Positions 10,768 through 20,768 of a stretch of DNA of 64,000 nt are shown one piece after another. How positions within the stretch are numbered: position 1 is the first letter of the stretch; every line of letters begins with the position of its first letter. The notes under the pieces were generated by a model. That model made no database searches, was not told the DNA's origin, and saw only the letters and a program-made list of their open reading frames with translations. Source of the DNA: Linanthus parryae (taxonomy: Eukaryota; Streptophyta; Magnoliopsida; Ericales; Polemoniaceae); the NCBI GenBank assembly GCA_023055425.1, contig JALGPY010000002.1, positions 121,532,088-121,596,087 of the forward strand. The letters are read 5' to 3'. Position numbers and translations under genes: made by a program.

Positions 10768-12117
10768 CTACACGATGCGAGAGATGTAGTAGATAGGCCT
10801 TTCCTGACCTTCGTACTCCTGAGCCAAGAGTGCTCCTATGGATCTCCTTTTTGATGTCAGATATAGCAGAAGCGGTGATCCCAGTTGAGGTGCGATCATT
10901 ATTTTTGAGGATGTCAGCAAATCCTTCAACTTTTCGAATGCGGCTTCGTGCTCCGGAGCCCAGTTGTACACGGCGTCCTTCTTGAGAAGAGTGCTAAAAC
11001 AGCATGTGATTTCGGCAATCGCTGGGATGAATCTTCGCAGATAGGATAGCTTTCCTAAAAATGTCTTCAATGCACTCTGGTTATGGGGCGGCGTCATGCC
11101 GGTTATGGCTGATACTTTCGCAGGGTCAGGCTCGATTCCTTGGCGATGAACTACGCATCCCAAGAATTTCCCTGATGTTACCCCAAATGCGTATTTCATG
11201 GGATTCATCTTTAGTTGAAAGCTCCTGCATCTATTGAACACCTTTCGTAGATCCGCGAGGTGATCTGCTTCGTGCTTGGATTTAACCACCAGGTCATCCA
11301 CATAGAATTCCACCTCTTTATGCATCATGTCGTGGAACAGAGCCATCATGGCCCGCTGATAGGTCGCACCCGCGTTCTTAAGACCGAACGGCATGACTGT
11401 GTAGTTGAACACTCCCACCGGAGTGATGAATGCAGTTTTCCGCGCGTCTTCGGGATCCATCTTGATCTGGTTGTACCCGCTGAAACCATCCATGAAACTG
11501 AACATGCGATGGCCCGCTGTTGAATCGATAAGCAAATCGATATTGGGCAGTGGGAAATCGTCCTTGGGGCAGAAGCGATTGAGATCTCGGAAGTCCACGC
11601 AGATGCGGAGCTGTCCGTTCTTTTTCACCACTGGCACGATGTTGGCCAGCCATGTGGGATGGTGGTTCGGCTCTATGAACTTGGCATCTAGGAGTTTGAC
11701 AATCTCCTGCTTGATTTTCACGTTAAGCTCCGGCCTGAAGCTCCTTGTGCTCTGCTTTACCGGTTTAGACCCTGGGATGATGTCTAAACGGTTCATGGTG
11801 ATGCTTGTATCCAGACCTGGCATCTCATCATACTCCCATGCGAACACATCCTTGTATTCAGTTAGGAGTTGTAGCAGCCCTTGCTCCTCTTCGCTTGTGA
11901 GGTCCGCACTTAGAAAGACTGGCCTTTTCTTTTCCTCGTTCGGGCTGAGGAACACTTCCTTTAGCTCTTGCTTTTGCGGTCTGGGCCTGTCTTCCATGCA
12001 TTCAGGTGCTTCCTTGAGTTTCTCGTCTGGAGCGCCCTGCGTTGGCTTTTCCGTCAGCGCAATTTGCTCGATTTGATTGATTTGCCCAGGGATATCCCCA
12101 TGCCCGTGTGAGGACAC
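10768..12117 (-). pseudogene. Pol: reverse transcriptase (inner Tat element)
   Basis: Reverse transcriptase copies element RNA into DNA. The N-terminal part has the gypsy linker EYKDVFAWEYDEMPGLD. The RT core shows RICVDFRDLNRFCPKD, the GFSGYNQIKM block with its catalytic Asp just before, MPFGLKNAGATYQRAM, and the active site FYVDDLVVKS. The start of the first RNase H follows (GALLAQEYEGQERPIYY). A TAG at 10768-10770 cuts the frame; coding resumes directly after it in the same phase, so this is one nonsense change. The frame is continuous with gag-protease apart from the TGA at 12130-12132. Confidence 0.94.
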
Positions 12118-12129
12118 CCCCGCGCACCT

Positions 12130-14766
12130 TCATATGCGATAGCATTTCTTCCCATTGGCATAGAAGCTTTCTATCTCCTTGCCTTCGGTATCATGCTTTG
12201 CGATTCTTTTCAGAGTATACACATTCTTCCGATGGTATGCGATACGCGGCGCCTCTTCGCGTGTAGGCGGCTTGTCCTTGGCATCTTCCCTTGTCACCAT
12301 TACTCCCGCAGGTGACTGGTCCTTGATGTCCTCCCAGAGAGGCAAAGGAGTAGGGTTGAATGGTCCCGGTGTTTGCTCGTCCGCCATCTCGGTGAACCAC
12401 ACCGCCTCGCTGAGATGTGCTTCGTCCAGGTTGAATGGGTTCGTCGAAGCCGGTATCTCGACTACTCTGTCGTTCCAGATAGCTTTCATAACCTGGTGAG
12501 CTGTTGAAGGAACCGCATCAAAGCGATGAATCCAGGCTCGACCTATAATCATATGGTATGTAGTGTTCGCGTCTATGACATAGAACTTTGCTGAGCACTT
12601 GATTTTGCCAATCTGAACGCCCAGGCGGATCCATCCGATCGTCATTCTAGAGTCGCTTCCGAATCCCATCAGCGGAGATGGACGCTTGACGATCTTGTGC
12701 TCGGGGATCCCTGCTAGCTTCAGTGTGTGTAGCGAAACGACGTTGACCGCTGCTCCTCCATCAACGAATGCTCGTTTGAACTCGACGCCGTTAATAATGG
12801 CTGTCACGTACAGAGGCCTCCGGTGGCTCGCATCTGTCTTTTTGTCACTGGCAGAAAAGGTCATAATCTTTTCCGTAGAGCGAGACGCCCTGATGACTTT
12901 CTCGTCGGAGACTACGAGATCCTCCTCGTAGTCCTCCGCTATCCTCAAGATTGCTTTCGTCATGTCTGTCCAGCACTTCTCGGAGAAGTTCATCTCGTCG
13001 AAGAATCTGCTAAAGCCGTGCGACCCCTTCATCCGATCGGCACGTTCGTCTTCTGTGTCCATAGTGTAGTCCTCGTCATTATGGACCTCTGCGATGATGG
13101 GTAGACCATCCTCTGCGACTTCTTCCAAGTCGACAATTGAGATCATGACAACCTCCTTGCCTTTTGATTCTTGCTCCGCGTGGGCAGGAAGCGGATTGTT
13201 GCGCACGTCCTTTCTACGATCGCTGACGATCAGCTCGCCGTTCTTCATTTTCTGGTCGAATGTAAACATGAGCTTTTTACATTCCGCTGTGGGGTGCATG
13301 ACCTTGCCGTGGTACTCGCACCACTTAGGGTCCCTCACCATCTCCTTAGAGGGTATCTTCTCGAGCGGTGGCAGGACGCCGTCCTTGCGCCACTGTCTGC
13401 AGAGGTCGCTTGCCTCCTCTACTGAGCATGGCAGAGGTGGTACATCGAAGTTCGCAACCTTCGCTTGCTTCTGGGGTGAAACTGTATTGACCTCAGCTTC
13501 GCGCCCCCTCTTGTAACTAAATCTCCCGATCTTGTAGGTGGTGCCGCTCGAAGGTCGCTCCGGAGCGTTCTTCTTTTTCCGTCTCTCGACTATAGGCTCG
13601 ATGTTCTTTGTGCATTCAATTAGCTTTGAAAACGTAGGTGTTTGCAAATTAATGAGCATACCTTTGTATTCGTCTCGCATGCACTGCAGGCATATCTCTA
13701 CAAGCCGGCTTTCGGGCATTGGATCTTTGCACTCCAAGGATTTCGCCCTGAATTTCTTGATGAAAGTGATCCCGTCCTCCTCGCGTTTCTGGTACATCCG
13801 CGAGAGATGGATCATCGTCACCTTTTCTTCCATCTGGAAGAATTTGGTGTAGAACTTTTGGACCATGTCATCCCAAGTCTTCACAGACCCGGCTTCCAAC
13901 GTTCGGTACCACTTGTACGCTACGTTCCCTAAAGACTTTGGGAACTCTCGCATCAGCAGTTTGGGATCGGCTCCGTATGGCCCCATGACATCAATGAAAC
14001 GCATGACATGTTCATGGGCGTTTCCGTTGACATCCTCGAACTTGTCCCACTTAGGAGCTTTGTACCCCGCGGGGTTAGGCATGAGATAGATCTCTCGTGG
14101 GATGGGTGGATTATTGTCCAGCTTCGGGATAATAGTATCCGCGAATGACTGATGAGCCAGAATAGTGTCCATGCGCTTCTGCAGAGACGTCATGCATTCT
14201 GGAATGCTTCCCTCGGTAGCTGAAGGAGGGGTTGCCGCCGGCGGGGGCGACACATACGCCGTCGAAGGATTAGGGACATATGGACTACTCGCATTGCCCC
14301 AGATCGCCGTTGAAGGAGGCAAAGGGTACTGCAAAATTGGGTTAGACGCCAAAGCCGAGGGCTGAGGAGTGTGGGCAGCGAGAGGTAACATCTGAGCTGT
14401 TGACCCCTGAATTGGAGGCGGCTGCGCAATCGCCGGTGGAGTCTGCAGGTTAGGGTTGGGAGGTGTGGTTGACACTCCCAGTCCCGGAGCGGTAGGGGCT
14501 CCTCCTCCTTGAGATACGGCGGTGGCTGATGAAGGATTTGGTGCAAGGGTGCCCAGAACGGCTAAGATCCGTTCTAGCTGCACAGATTGGGCTTTGAGAG
14601 CTTTCGCCTGACTTTGAACAGTGGCGTCCAAAGACTCCAGCGTCGGTGTTTCGCCGGGAGTGGTAGGAGTACGGCGGGTCTCCTCTCCCGAGGCGGTTTC
14701 GGTGGAAGGCGATCTGTTGCTGATATCATCCTCCTGAGACATGGTTGCTTTGGTTGGTAAGTTCAC
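12130..14766 (-). CDS. Gag-protease polyprotein (inner Tat element), 878 aa
   Basis: Gag forms the particle and protease cuts the polyprotein. The N-terminal 200 residues are Pro/Ala/Thr-rich. The retrotransposon gag domain follows (KSLGNVAYKWYRTLEAGSVKTW, about residues 275-390). A zinc-finger-like CEYHGKVMHPTAEC lies near residue 475. The aspartic protease core AFVDGGAAVNVV is near residue 660, with the conserved FDAVPSTAHQVMKAIW further on. The ORF is undamaged. The ATG at 14766 lies just inside the primer site; ATG 8 codons later is an alternative. It closes with TGA at 12130-12132 and pol continues in the same frame, so stop read-through, or a lesion, separates gag-pro from pol. The gene lies on the strand opposite to the PMD gene. 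Confidence 0.93.
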   Translation of the reverse strand: MNLPTKATMSQEDDISNRSPSTETASGEETRRTPTTPGETPTLESLDATVQSQAKALKAQSVQLERILAVLGTLAPNPSSATAVSQGGGAPTAPGLGVSTTPPNPNLQTPPAIAQPPPIQGSTAQMLPLAAHTPQPSALASNPILQYPLPPSTAIWGNASSPYVPNPSTAYVSPPPAATPPSATEGSIPECMTSLQKRMDTILAHQSFADTIIPKLDNNPPIPREIYLMPNPAGYKAPKWDKFEDVNGNAHEHVMRFIDVMGPYGADPKLLMREFPKSLGNVAYKWYRTLEAGSVKTWDDMVQKFYTKFFQMEEKVTMIHLSRMYQKREEDGITFIKKFRAKSLECKDPMPESRLVEICLQCMRDEYKGMLINLQTPTFSKLIECTKNIEPIVERRKKKNAPERPSSGTTYKIGRFSYKRGREAEVNTVSPQKQAKVANFDVPPLPCSVEEASDLCRQWRKDGVLPPLEKIPSKEMVRDPKWCEYHGKVMHPTAECKKLMFTFDQKMKNGELIVSDRRKDVRNNPLPAHAEQESKGKEVVMISIVDLEEVAEDGLPIIAEVHNDEDYTMDTEDERADRMKGSHGFSRFFDEMNFSEKCWTDMTKAILRIAEDYEEDLVVSDEKVIRASRSTEKIMTFSASDKKTDASHRRPLYVTAIINGVEFKRAFVDGGAAVNVVSLHTLKLAGIPEHKIVKRPSPLMGFGSDSRMTIGWIRLGVQIGKIKCSAKFYVIDANTTYHMIIGRAWIHRFDAVPSTAHQVMKAIWNDRVVEIPASTNPFNLDEAHLSEAVWFTEMADEQTPGPFNPTPLPLWEDIKDQSPAGVMVTREDAKDKPPTREEAPRIAYHRKNVYTLKRIAKHDTEGKEIESFYANGKKCYRI

Positions 14767-14779
14767 GTCGGGTTCACCA
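14762..14779 (-). promoter_or_regulatory. Primer-binding site of inner element
   Basis: After the LTR end the minus strand reads TTT and then TGGTGAACCCGACGTGAA. TGG at the start pairs with the CCA end of a tRNA. I could not assign the tRNA. Confidence 0.6.
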
Positions 14780-14782
14780 AAA

Positions 14783-15409
14783 TGTGCACAAGAGATTCCG
14801 GCGGGGAGACCTCCGTGTACACCGTATGTAGAGAATCGAGGATCGCACAGGAAGACTGGGGTTGTGTGTAGGGAGAGAGTAAGTCAGTAGTAATGTCTGA
14901 GAGAGAGACAGAGGTTTGGCAGAGCTTCCGCGTATGGCAAGTGTGTTCTCCTTTGTATGGAAAGGTTAACGTCCTATATATAGCAGAGAACGTGACCGTT
15001 GTAGTGTGGTTAATGCGCCCATTGATGGCGGCTTAATTAGCTTAACCATAACGGCACGTTCGTCCGAGTATATAGGGACCGTTACAGCACGTTGTGCGCG
15101 AATACCGGAACCGTTACAAGGTTGACGGGGTTTGACCGGATTGACCGGGTTTATGGAGCTCGTGCCATAAATCTCTCAAAACAGTTACTAAAGGTCGCGT
15201 GCGGGCTTGGCTCGCACGCGACAGGGCTTACTCTAGCCTCCAAACCACTAAGTCCCTACAAGTCCCGTGCAGTGGTATGCGAGGGCTCTGTCTCGCAGCC
15301 CCCACATGGATCAGCTCGGCTGCTGATCCAGTGTGTGTGGAGCACAATATGGTGTGCTGGATGGTTGCCACGTGGCCAAGATCTGTCAGCTCAGAAAGCA
15401 CTATCTACA
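14783..15409 (-). repeat. 5' LTR of inner Tat element, 627 bp
   Basis: Same TG/CA ends as the 332-938 copy. It differs by nine substitutions and carries 20 extra bases near 15218. TATA box CCTATATATAG at 14973-14983 drives minus-strand transcription, so transcripts should start a few tens of bases to the left. Confidence 0.95.
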
Positions 15410-15414
15410 CCTAT
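15410..15414. repeat. Target-site duplication of inner element, right copy
   Basis: CCTAT, identical to 327-331, directly after the LTR end CTATCTACA. Confidence 0.9.
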
Positions 15415-15870
15415 CTGCCTAGATAGCAATCTCTTGTAAGCCTATCTGCCTAGATAGAAATCTCTTGTAAGCCTATCTGCCTAGATAGCAATCCTTCCTA
15501 AGCCTACCTGTCTAGATAACAGCAATACGCAAGCATAAGCCTATCCATTTAGATAGCAGTTAAACGAAAAAATTAAAAGCCTATCTGCCCAGATAGCAAT
15601 CTTTTAAAGCATATCTGTCTAGATAACAACAATATGCAAGCATAAGCCTATCCGTTTTGATAGCAGCGATACACAATCTATAAGCCTATCTGTCCAGATA
15701 AGCAAAGAAACAAAGCCCATCTGTCTAGATGGCAACCAAAATGCGACCTCAAAGCCTATCTGTCTAGATAGAAGCAAAATTAAAGCATATCTGTCTAGAT
15801 AGAAACTAAACGTGATTTAAAGCCTATCTTTCTAGATGACAGTTAAAATTAAAGCCTTTCTCTCTGACAG
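15415..15870. repeat. Tandem repeats of outer element, right part
   Basis: More units with the AAGCCTATCTG-YCTAGATAGCA core; spacing becomes irregular and the units diverge to the right. This is the continuation of the array at 191-331. Confidence 0.85.
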
Positions 15871-16082
15871 CATCATCATGCGAAGAAATGCTGGCTTGTT
15901 TATAAGTATATTTTAAGATAGAGGCTACACGCGATACTTACAAGGCATGAGTTGGTCAACACAGCAAAATAGAACTCAATATTCGCGAAACAAAAGCGAA
16001 AGCAAAAAGAGCTTTTATATAAGCAAAACTTGGAGACAGAGAATCCATATATCAAAAGCGTTCTCAAAGACATCCAAAACTT

Positions 16083-16473
16083 CTACATAGAACTTGTTAC
16101 TATGGAAACAACTATGGTCGACTCGTCGTCATCATTGACGCCCTCAATCAAAACAAAGCCCTTGACAATACCCCGGACATGGTAAGATGCCAGATGAACT
16201 TTAAGCAGTGGAGGCTTCTGATGTGAAGAATAAACGTGAGAACAGCTCATGGGGCAGGACGCTGATTGTGCAAAGAATAATCACACCCCAGTCATCGCTC
16301 TCTTGTCCAAGCACTAGTTGCGGAGCTTCTTCCGCCGGAGATCCCTCGAGGGTAACCCCCTTGACGGTGGCCAGGAAAAAGTCATCTCCACCCAGATAGG
16401 CGACTTAACACCACAGGTCTTTGGAAAGCTCGGGCAAAGCAACTGTTTCCTTTTTAGATTTCTTGGGAATCAT
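16083..16473 (-). pseudogene. Remnant antisense ORF of outer element
   Basis: A minus-strand frame starts at ATG 16473 with a basic stretch (MIPKKSKKETVALPELSKD), then LW, a TAA at 16405-16407, then YLGGDDFFLATVKG. It continues in phase to 16201, and after a one-base shift near 16205-16215 runs through HVRGIVKGFVLIEG and an acidic NDDDES to a stop at 16083. The start resembles that of the PMD gene in the inner element (LPQALW ... CLGGKDFYHARVKA), and position and orientation match. It is much shorter (about 130 codons) and lacks the PMD core. A beta-rich nucleoplasmin-like fold is another possibility, on weak grounds. Confidence 0.5.
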
Positions 16474-16888
16474 TTTTTGCTGCTGCTGAGGATCCTTTCC
16501 TTGATTCGTAAGCCCAGGGGGTAGCAATGGTGGAAGAGGAATATAACAGTTGCATAAATAGGTTTATATAGCACGTAGGATGGCGACCCTTCAGTTTTTT
16601 GGCTGAATCAGCAACGTCTCAAAAACAGGCGAGAATTAATGACATGTGGGATTTGCCTCGAGAATCGGCAAGAATGTGCGGACGACGCTTGGGTTACTAC
16701 GCTCCAGACATCCCCTATTGAAGGCTATGTCGTTAAAGAACCTTAGGCAATGATGAAAGCTTCTGAAGACTAGGGTTTGAAGCATTAAAATAGTCAAAGC
16801 TCAAGTGACCCGCGTGGAGGCATGCATGGCTGATTTTGCGCGATTAAAAATCAAGCACGCGCGTGATATTCGCGCAAAAGGGGGCTAA
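16474..16888 (+). other. Outer element spacer with polypurine tract
   Basis: No coding signal was recognised. The segment ends with AAAAGGGGGCTAA (16876-16888), the polypurine tract of the outer element. Confidence 0.6.
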
Positions 16889-17538
16889 TGTAGATAGTGC
16901 ATCCCAGAGAGAAATATCATAGCCACATGGCAGCCATCCAGTACATCTGACTGTGCTCCATACGCATCCAATAAATTTTCACACTTACCCACGTGGGGGC
17001 TGCGAGACAGGGCCACCCGCGATGCTCACCACACGGGACTTGTAGGGACTTTGTGCTTTGGAGGCTAGGGTAAGGTCCGTCGTGCGCGAACGACAACCAA
17101 GCTCGAGTGCGACCCCTAGTAACTGACTTGATAGACTTAATGACTTGTCCTATAAACCCGGTCGATCTCATAACGGTCTCTGGTATATGCAGGCAGGTGA
17201 ACGTTCCCTATATATACGGCCGAACGTGTCGTTACGGGTCTATCGTTAAGCCGCCATTTATGGGCGCATTAACCCCTTACAACGGTCACTTCCCCACTAT
17301 ATATAGGATTGTTAGCCCTCCATTGCAGCACTCTTGGACTCTCTGGTTCTTCTGCTTGATCTTCTGGACTCACCGAAGGTCTTGCTATCATTAAGTTGTC
17401 TCTCTCTCTCTCTCTCACAGTTACCATTGCTTACTCTCTCCCTACTCATTACCCTGTACTTATTGTGTTCTTGTTCTGGATCCTATTCCCTACTTGAGGT
17501 GTACACTTGGATCTATCTCAAGGATTTCCTTGTACACA
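16889..17538 (+). repeat. 3' LTR of outer Tat element, 650 bp
   Basis: Starts TGTAGATAGTGC and ends TTGTACACA. Two TATA-type sequences (CTATATATACGG near 17209 and CTATATATAGG near 17297) and a CT microsatellite (about 17399-17427) lie within it. It is clearly diverged from the inner LTR, so it is a separate subfamily or an older copy. Confidence 0.88.
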
Positions 17539-17732
17539 ACAGCCCTACCTTAGATTCACACATTGGACATCTACATACCACTCTCACCACCTTAAAGCAG
17601 CACCAACTTCAAGCTAAACTATATAAATGTTCATTTGGTCAAGCACAGTTGGAGTATCTGGGGCACCTCATATCTGCAGAAGGAGTAAAAGCTGATCCCA
17701 GCAAGGTGGCTAGTATGGTTCAATGTGGCTAG
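17539..17732 (+). pseudogene. Fragment of a third Ty3/gypsy reverse transcriptase
   Basis: The frame reads SPTLDSHIGHLHTTLTTL and then LEYLGHLISAEGVKADPSKV. This is the segment just after the YVDD active site in chromovirus-type RT (the expected context is DDILVYSPTL). The outer Tat element's LTR abuts this motif, so that element inserted into this RT gene. The match stops at about 17725, where unrelated sequence begins. Confidence 0.85.
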
Positions 17733-18344
17733 TTATATAGGTTGTTCCAAAACAGTCAACGACCCGGATTTGTGAAGAACTTTGTTGGCGTTCTTGTAGT
17801 TTCTTGAGACCGACAGGAGATAGAGACTTGAATGACTATGTGTGGGTTGTTTCAGTTAGACCTAGTTCGGATTTGTGTAATCGGTGGGCCGACAGGACCC
17901 GGAGAGCGAACCTGGCTAGCTAAACAGAACGTAACGGTAGAGAGAGGTGGACCGACTGGATCCGAAGTAGACAGGAACATAAATTTGCATGAGATCGATA
18001 GAAGATTGTAATGAGTGTGACCCGGTATAACTAGACGTAGGTAGAGTGTTTCAAATCATAGTCCGGAAATGTCTAAATACCCTAGGGACCCTAAAACTAT
18101 CTAGTGTTCTCCATATTCAAATTAATCAGAAAATAATTAAAATATTAGTTTAGTTTTTTTATTTCACTTCAGTCGCTTGTTTGGGGGCGAAAACTTCCGT
18201 AATGAACAAATATTCCTCCGCTTACTTAACTCTAAATTAATCTTCTAACTAAATAATCTCAAGATTGTCCATGTGGATTCGACAACCTGAGTTTCAATAC
18301 TCATCTCTTTATTACTTCGACCGTGCACTTGCGTATACACGTAA
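17733..18344. other. Unassigned repeat-like spacer
   Basis: No ORF or structural feature was recognised. The end (ACTTCGACCGTGCACTTGCG and onwards) resembles retroelement non-coding sequence, but I cannot place it. Confidence 0.4.
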
Positions 18345-20195
18345 GAAATCGTGTCAGCTATTGCCAAGGTGTTGGCTAATAGGCTTAAGTTAGTTATTCT
18401 TTCCCTCATATCTATAAACCAAAATGGCTTTGTCCCTCAAAGATTAATTCAAGATAAAATTTTAATAGGTCAGGACCTGGTCTATAGTATTCATAAATCT
18501 AAAACCAATACTCAAACCAAAATTAGGAGCTCTTAAATTGGACATATATAAGGCTTTTGATAGAGTTAGGTGGGATTTCCTTGCCCACTACTTTCATTAT
18601 ACTTATCATGCAATGTGTCACTAATGTTTCGTACTCACATTTAATCAACGGCTCTCAATAAGATTTCTTCCAGCATTCTAGAGGGTTTAGGCAAGGGGAT
18701 CCTCTATCCCCATTCCTTTTGCCTCTTTGTGCAGAAGTGCTTTCCAGCTCTCTTCACACAGCTGAGTAGGATAAGCTCTTTTCTGGTATTCCATATTCAA
18801 GGAATCACAATATATCACATCTCCAATTTGCAGATGACACTCTTCTTTTCTTCCAAGTTCGGCCTAGTACAGCTTCTAATCTTAGGACCATTCTTAATGA
18901 GTATGCTAGTCAATCAGGGCTAGCTATAAATATTCACAAGACTTCTCATGTTTTTCGTCCTAACTGTAGCCTAGAAGATATGTCCTTATTCTCTCAAAGT
19001 CTGGATGTTCAGGCTCAAGATTGCATAGGCAAGTACCTTGTAATATATTTAGAAAATTAAGGATCAAATGTTGATCTTATTAAAAACACTATTCAACATA
19101 TTTCTTCTTTATGTTCTGGATGGAATGGACTAATGCTCAATATTTTAGGAATAATTACTCTTGTTAAGTCTGTGTTAAATAGCAATCTAGTTTATACCAT
19201 GTTTGTTTGTCAATTCCCCAAAAAAGGTTATGATACCATTACCTCTATGCTTTCCACATTTTTCTGGCTTGGAAATCCATTTAAGAAAAGTATTCACTGG
19301 CTTTCTTGTAATTTACTATGCAATAGCACCATGAAAGGAGGTATAGGTTTTAAAAACTTAATTTGCTTCAACAATGATCTTTTGGCAAAAAAATAGCTGG
19401 AGAATAATTTCTTATTTCAACTCTTACTTTACTAAGAAATATTGCAAAAGTAAGCCCTTTCTTGCATTAAAAATGAATCATGCATCTTCTTGTGCTTGGA
19501 AGGCAATTTTCAAACGGAGGGGTACTCTTAAGTTGGGGCTTTCTTGAAAAATAGCCAGAGGGAACTCTGTTGGGATTTGAGCAGGTGGATGGATTCATTC
19601 TGTGCCTGGTGATTCTATCATTGATTGCTTAAATCTTATATGATGAAGGTAGTAACATCAGATGGGTCTCACATCTTTTGAATGAGGATTCTTCTCAATG
19701 GAATGCCACCATTATTGAGAAAATTTTTCCTCCTTGGCTTAGTAAACACATTCTGGAAACACCTATCCCCTCAAATGAAGAATTTTTCCTTCCTTTCTGG
19801 AAGCCCTCCTCCATGGGAAATTTCACTCTCAATCTGCTGATCGCATTCAGAATTATAATAATTATTCCCCTCGCTTACTTGTTAAGAATATTCAATTTAA
19901 GCCAATTTCTTTTTCTTTTAATTGGAAGCATCTTTGGTCTTCAGGGCTTCCTTTTCATATTATAGCCCTCTTTTGGCGTATTCTCAATAATTCTCTCCCC
20001 ACTCTTGTTAATTTGCATACTAGAATTAACACTATTAATCCCCATTGTCCTATTTATCTTGACATTATTGAATCCTCCTCTCATATTTTTTTTGCTTGCT
20101 CTAGAGCTCAAGGGCTATGGGAAGTGGCTTCAGCAAACTTTATCCCCCACCCTAATACTGATATTCAATTGTGGATAAAAGGATGGTTAAAAAAG

Positions 20196-20232
<37 letters not shown>

Positions 20233-20768
20233 TGCAGTCTCAACCAAACTGGCATTGGTTTGTTGCTATTTTCTGGATTCTTTGGATTAAAACAAAATGG
20301 TCTTTGAAAAATATCTCTTCACCAGAGATAATATGTTGCAGCAAACAAATGCCATGGCAACTTCTATTTTAGCAGCATGTACTATAAAGAATTAATTTAT
20401 GTTAACTAGCTTTTGTTTCTCATCTTTAGATGATCTTGGTTTGGTGGAGGTGGTTGTTGATGATGATTTTCATGCTTGGGTACCTAGTCATATTCAGTTT
20501 TCCCTTCTGCTCTAGTGCCTGTATCAAAAGCTTCCCCTCTTGCAGTCATGCCTCCCCCTGGGTTCCCTATCTCTTCAAGTGTTGATGCCTTGGCTCTGCC
20601 AGCGCCTGGTGATATTCCTGTTGGATGCCCCTTTCTCTTCTTCGAATTTGCCTTTGCTTGGGCATGCTGATGCTTCTCTGGCTCCGGCTTTGGCCCCTCT
20701 AGCTGGTGATGAGCTTCCTGCAGCCATCATTCCGTTTGTTGATTCCTAGTGGGATGGTGGTTCTTAGT
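18345..20768 (+). pseudogene. 5'-truncated L1-type LINE, RT and C-terminal zinc-finger part
   Basis: LINE RT copies element RNA at a nicked target. The text starts inside RT (SAIAKVLANRLK, NQNGFVPQRLIQDKI), then DIYKAFDRVRWDFL and, in other frames, the QGDPLSPF block and the active site LQFADDTLLFF (about 18820-18850). Downstream are the LINE C-terminal zf-RVT region (SSHIFFACSRAQGLWEVA, near 20080-20130) and a last conserved block (WHWFVAIFWILW). The endonuclease and ORF1 are missing. Many stops and frameshifts show a dead copy. The SIRE element inserted behind its coding end; the LINE 3' end resumes at 32591. Confidence 0.85.
20190..20230 (+). repeat. Poly(A) tract inside LINE coding sequence
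   Basis: About 40 bases, almost all A. LINE C-terminal coding continues beyond it (QSQPNWHWFVAIF), so it is an expanded internal run and not the LINE tail. Confidence 0.8.

Larger units (their letters stand above)
332..15409 (-). mobile_element. Inner Tat-lineage Ty3/gypsy retrotransposon, nearly complete, 15.1 kb
   Basis: Read on the minus strand the order is 5' LTR (14783-15409), primer site, gag-protease, RT, RNase H, second RNase H, integrase, palindromes, 54-bp tandem array, antisense PMD gene, polypurine tract, 3' LTR (332-938). The second (archaeal-type) RNase H after RT, the length of 15 kb and an extra antisense ORF before the 3' LTR are traits of the plant Tat lineage (Ogre/Retand/Grande relatives). 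The two LTRs differ at nine aligned positions plus one 20-bp indel, so insertion is recent. Pol has one in-frame TAG and one frameshift, and gag-pro is closed by an in-frame TGA, so this copy is probably not autonomous, though LTR, primer site and polypurine tract look usable. Confidence 0.92.
1..17538 (+). mobile_element. Outer Tat-lineage Ty3/gypsy element, 3' part, split by inner element
   Basis: Only the right part of this plus-strand retrotransposon is in the window: the last codons of pol, a spacer with tandem repeats, a remnant antisense ORF, a polypurine tract (AAAAGGGGGCTAA at 16876-16888) and the 3' LTR (16889-17538). The inner element (332-15409) interrupts the tandem-repeat zone. 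Removing the inner element and one copy of CCTAT rejoins the repeat unit exactly, so the two flanks belong together. The LTR is a diverged relative of the inner element's LTR (both start TGTAGATAGTGC in element orientation and end in TTGTRCACA). The 5' LTR, gag and most of pol lie outside the window. Confidence 0.85.

Noticed and set aside
20190..20230. Poly(A) as the 3' tail of the LINE
   Set aside because: LINE C-terminal coding text continues beyond it, so it is an internal expansion.
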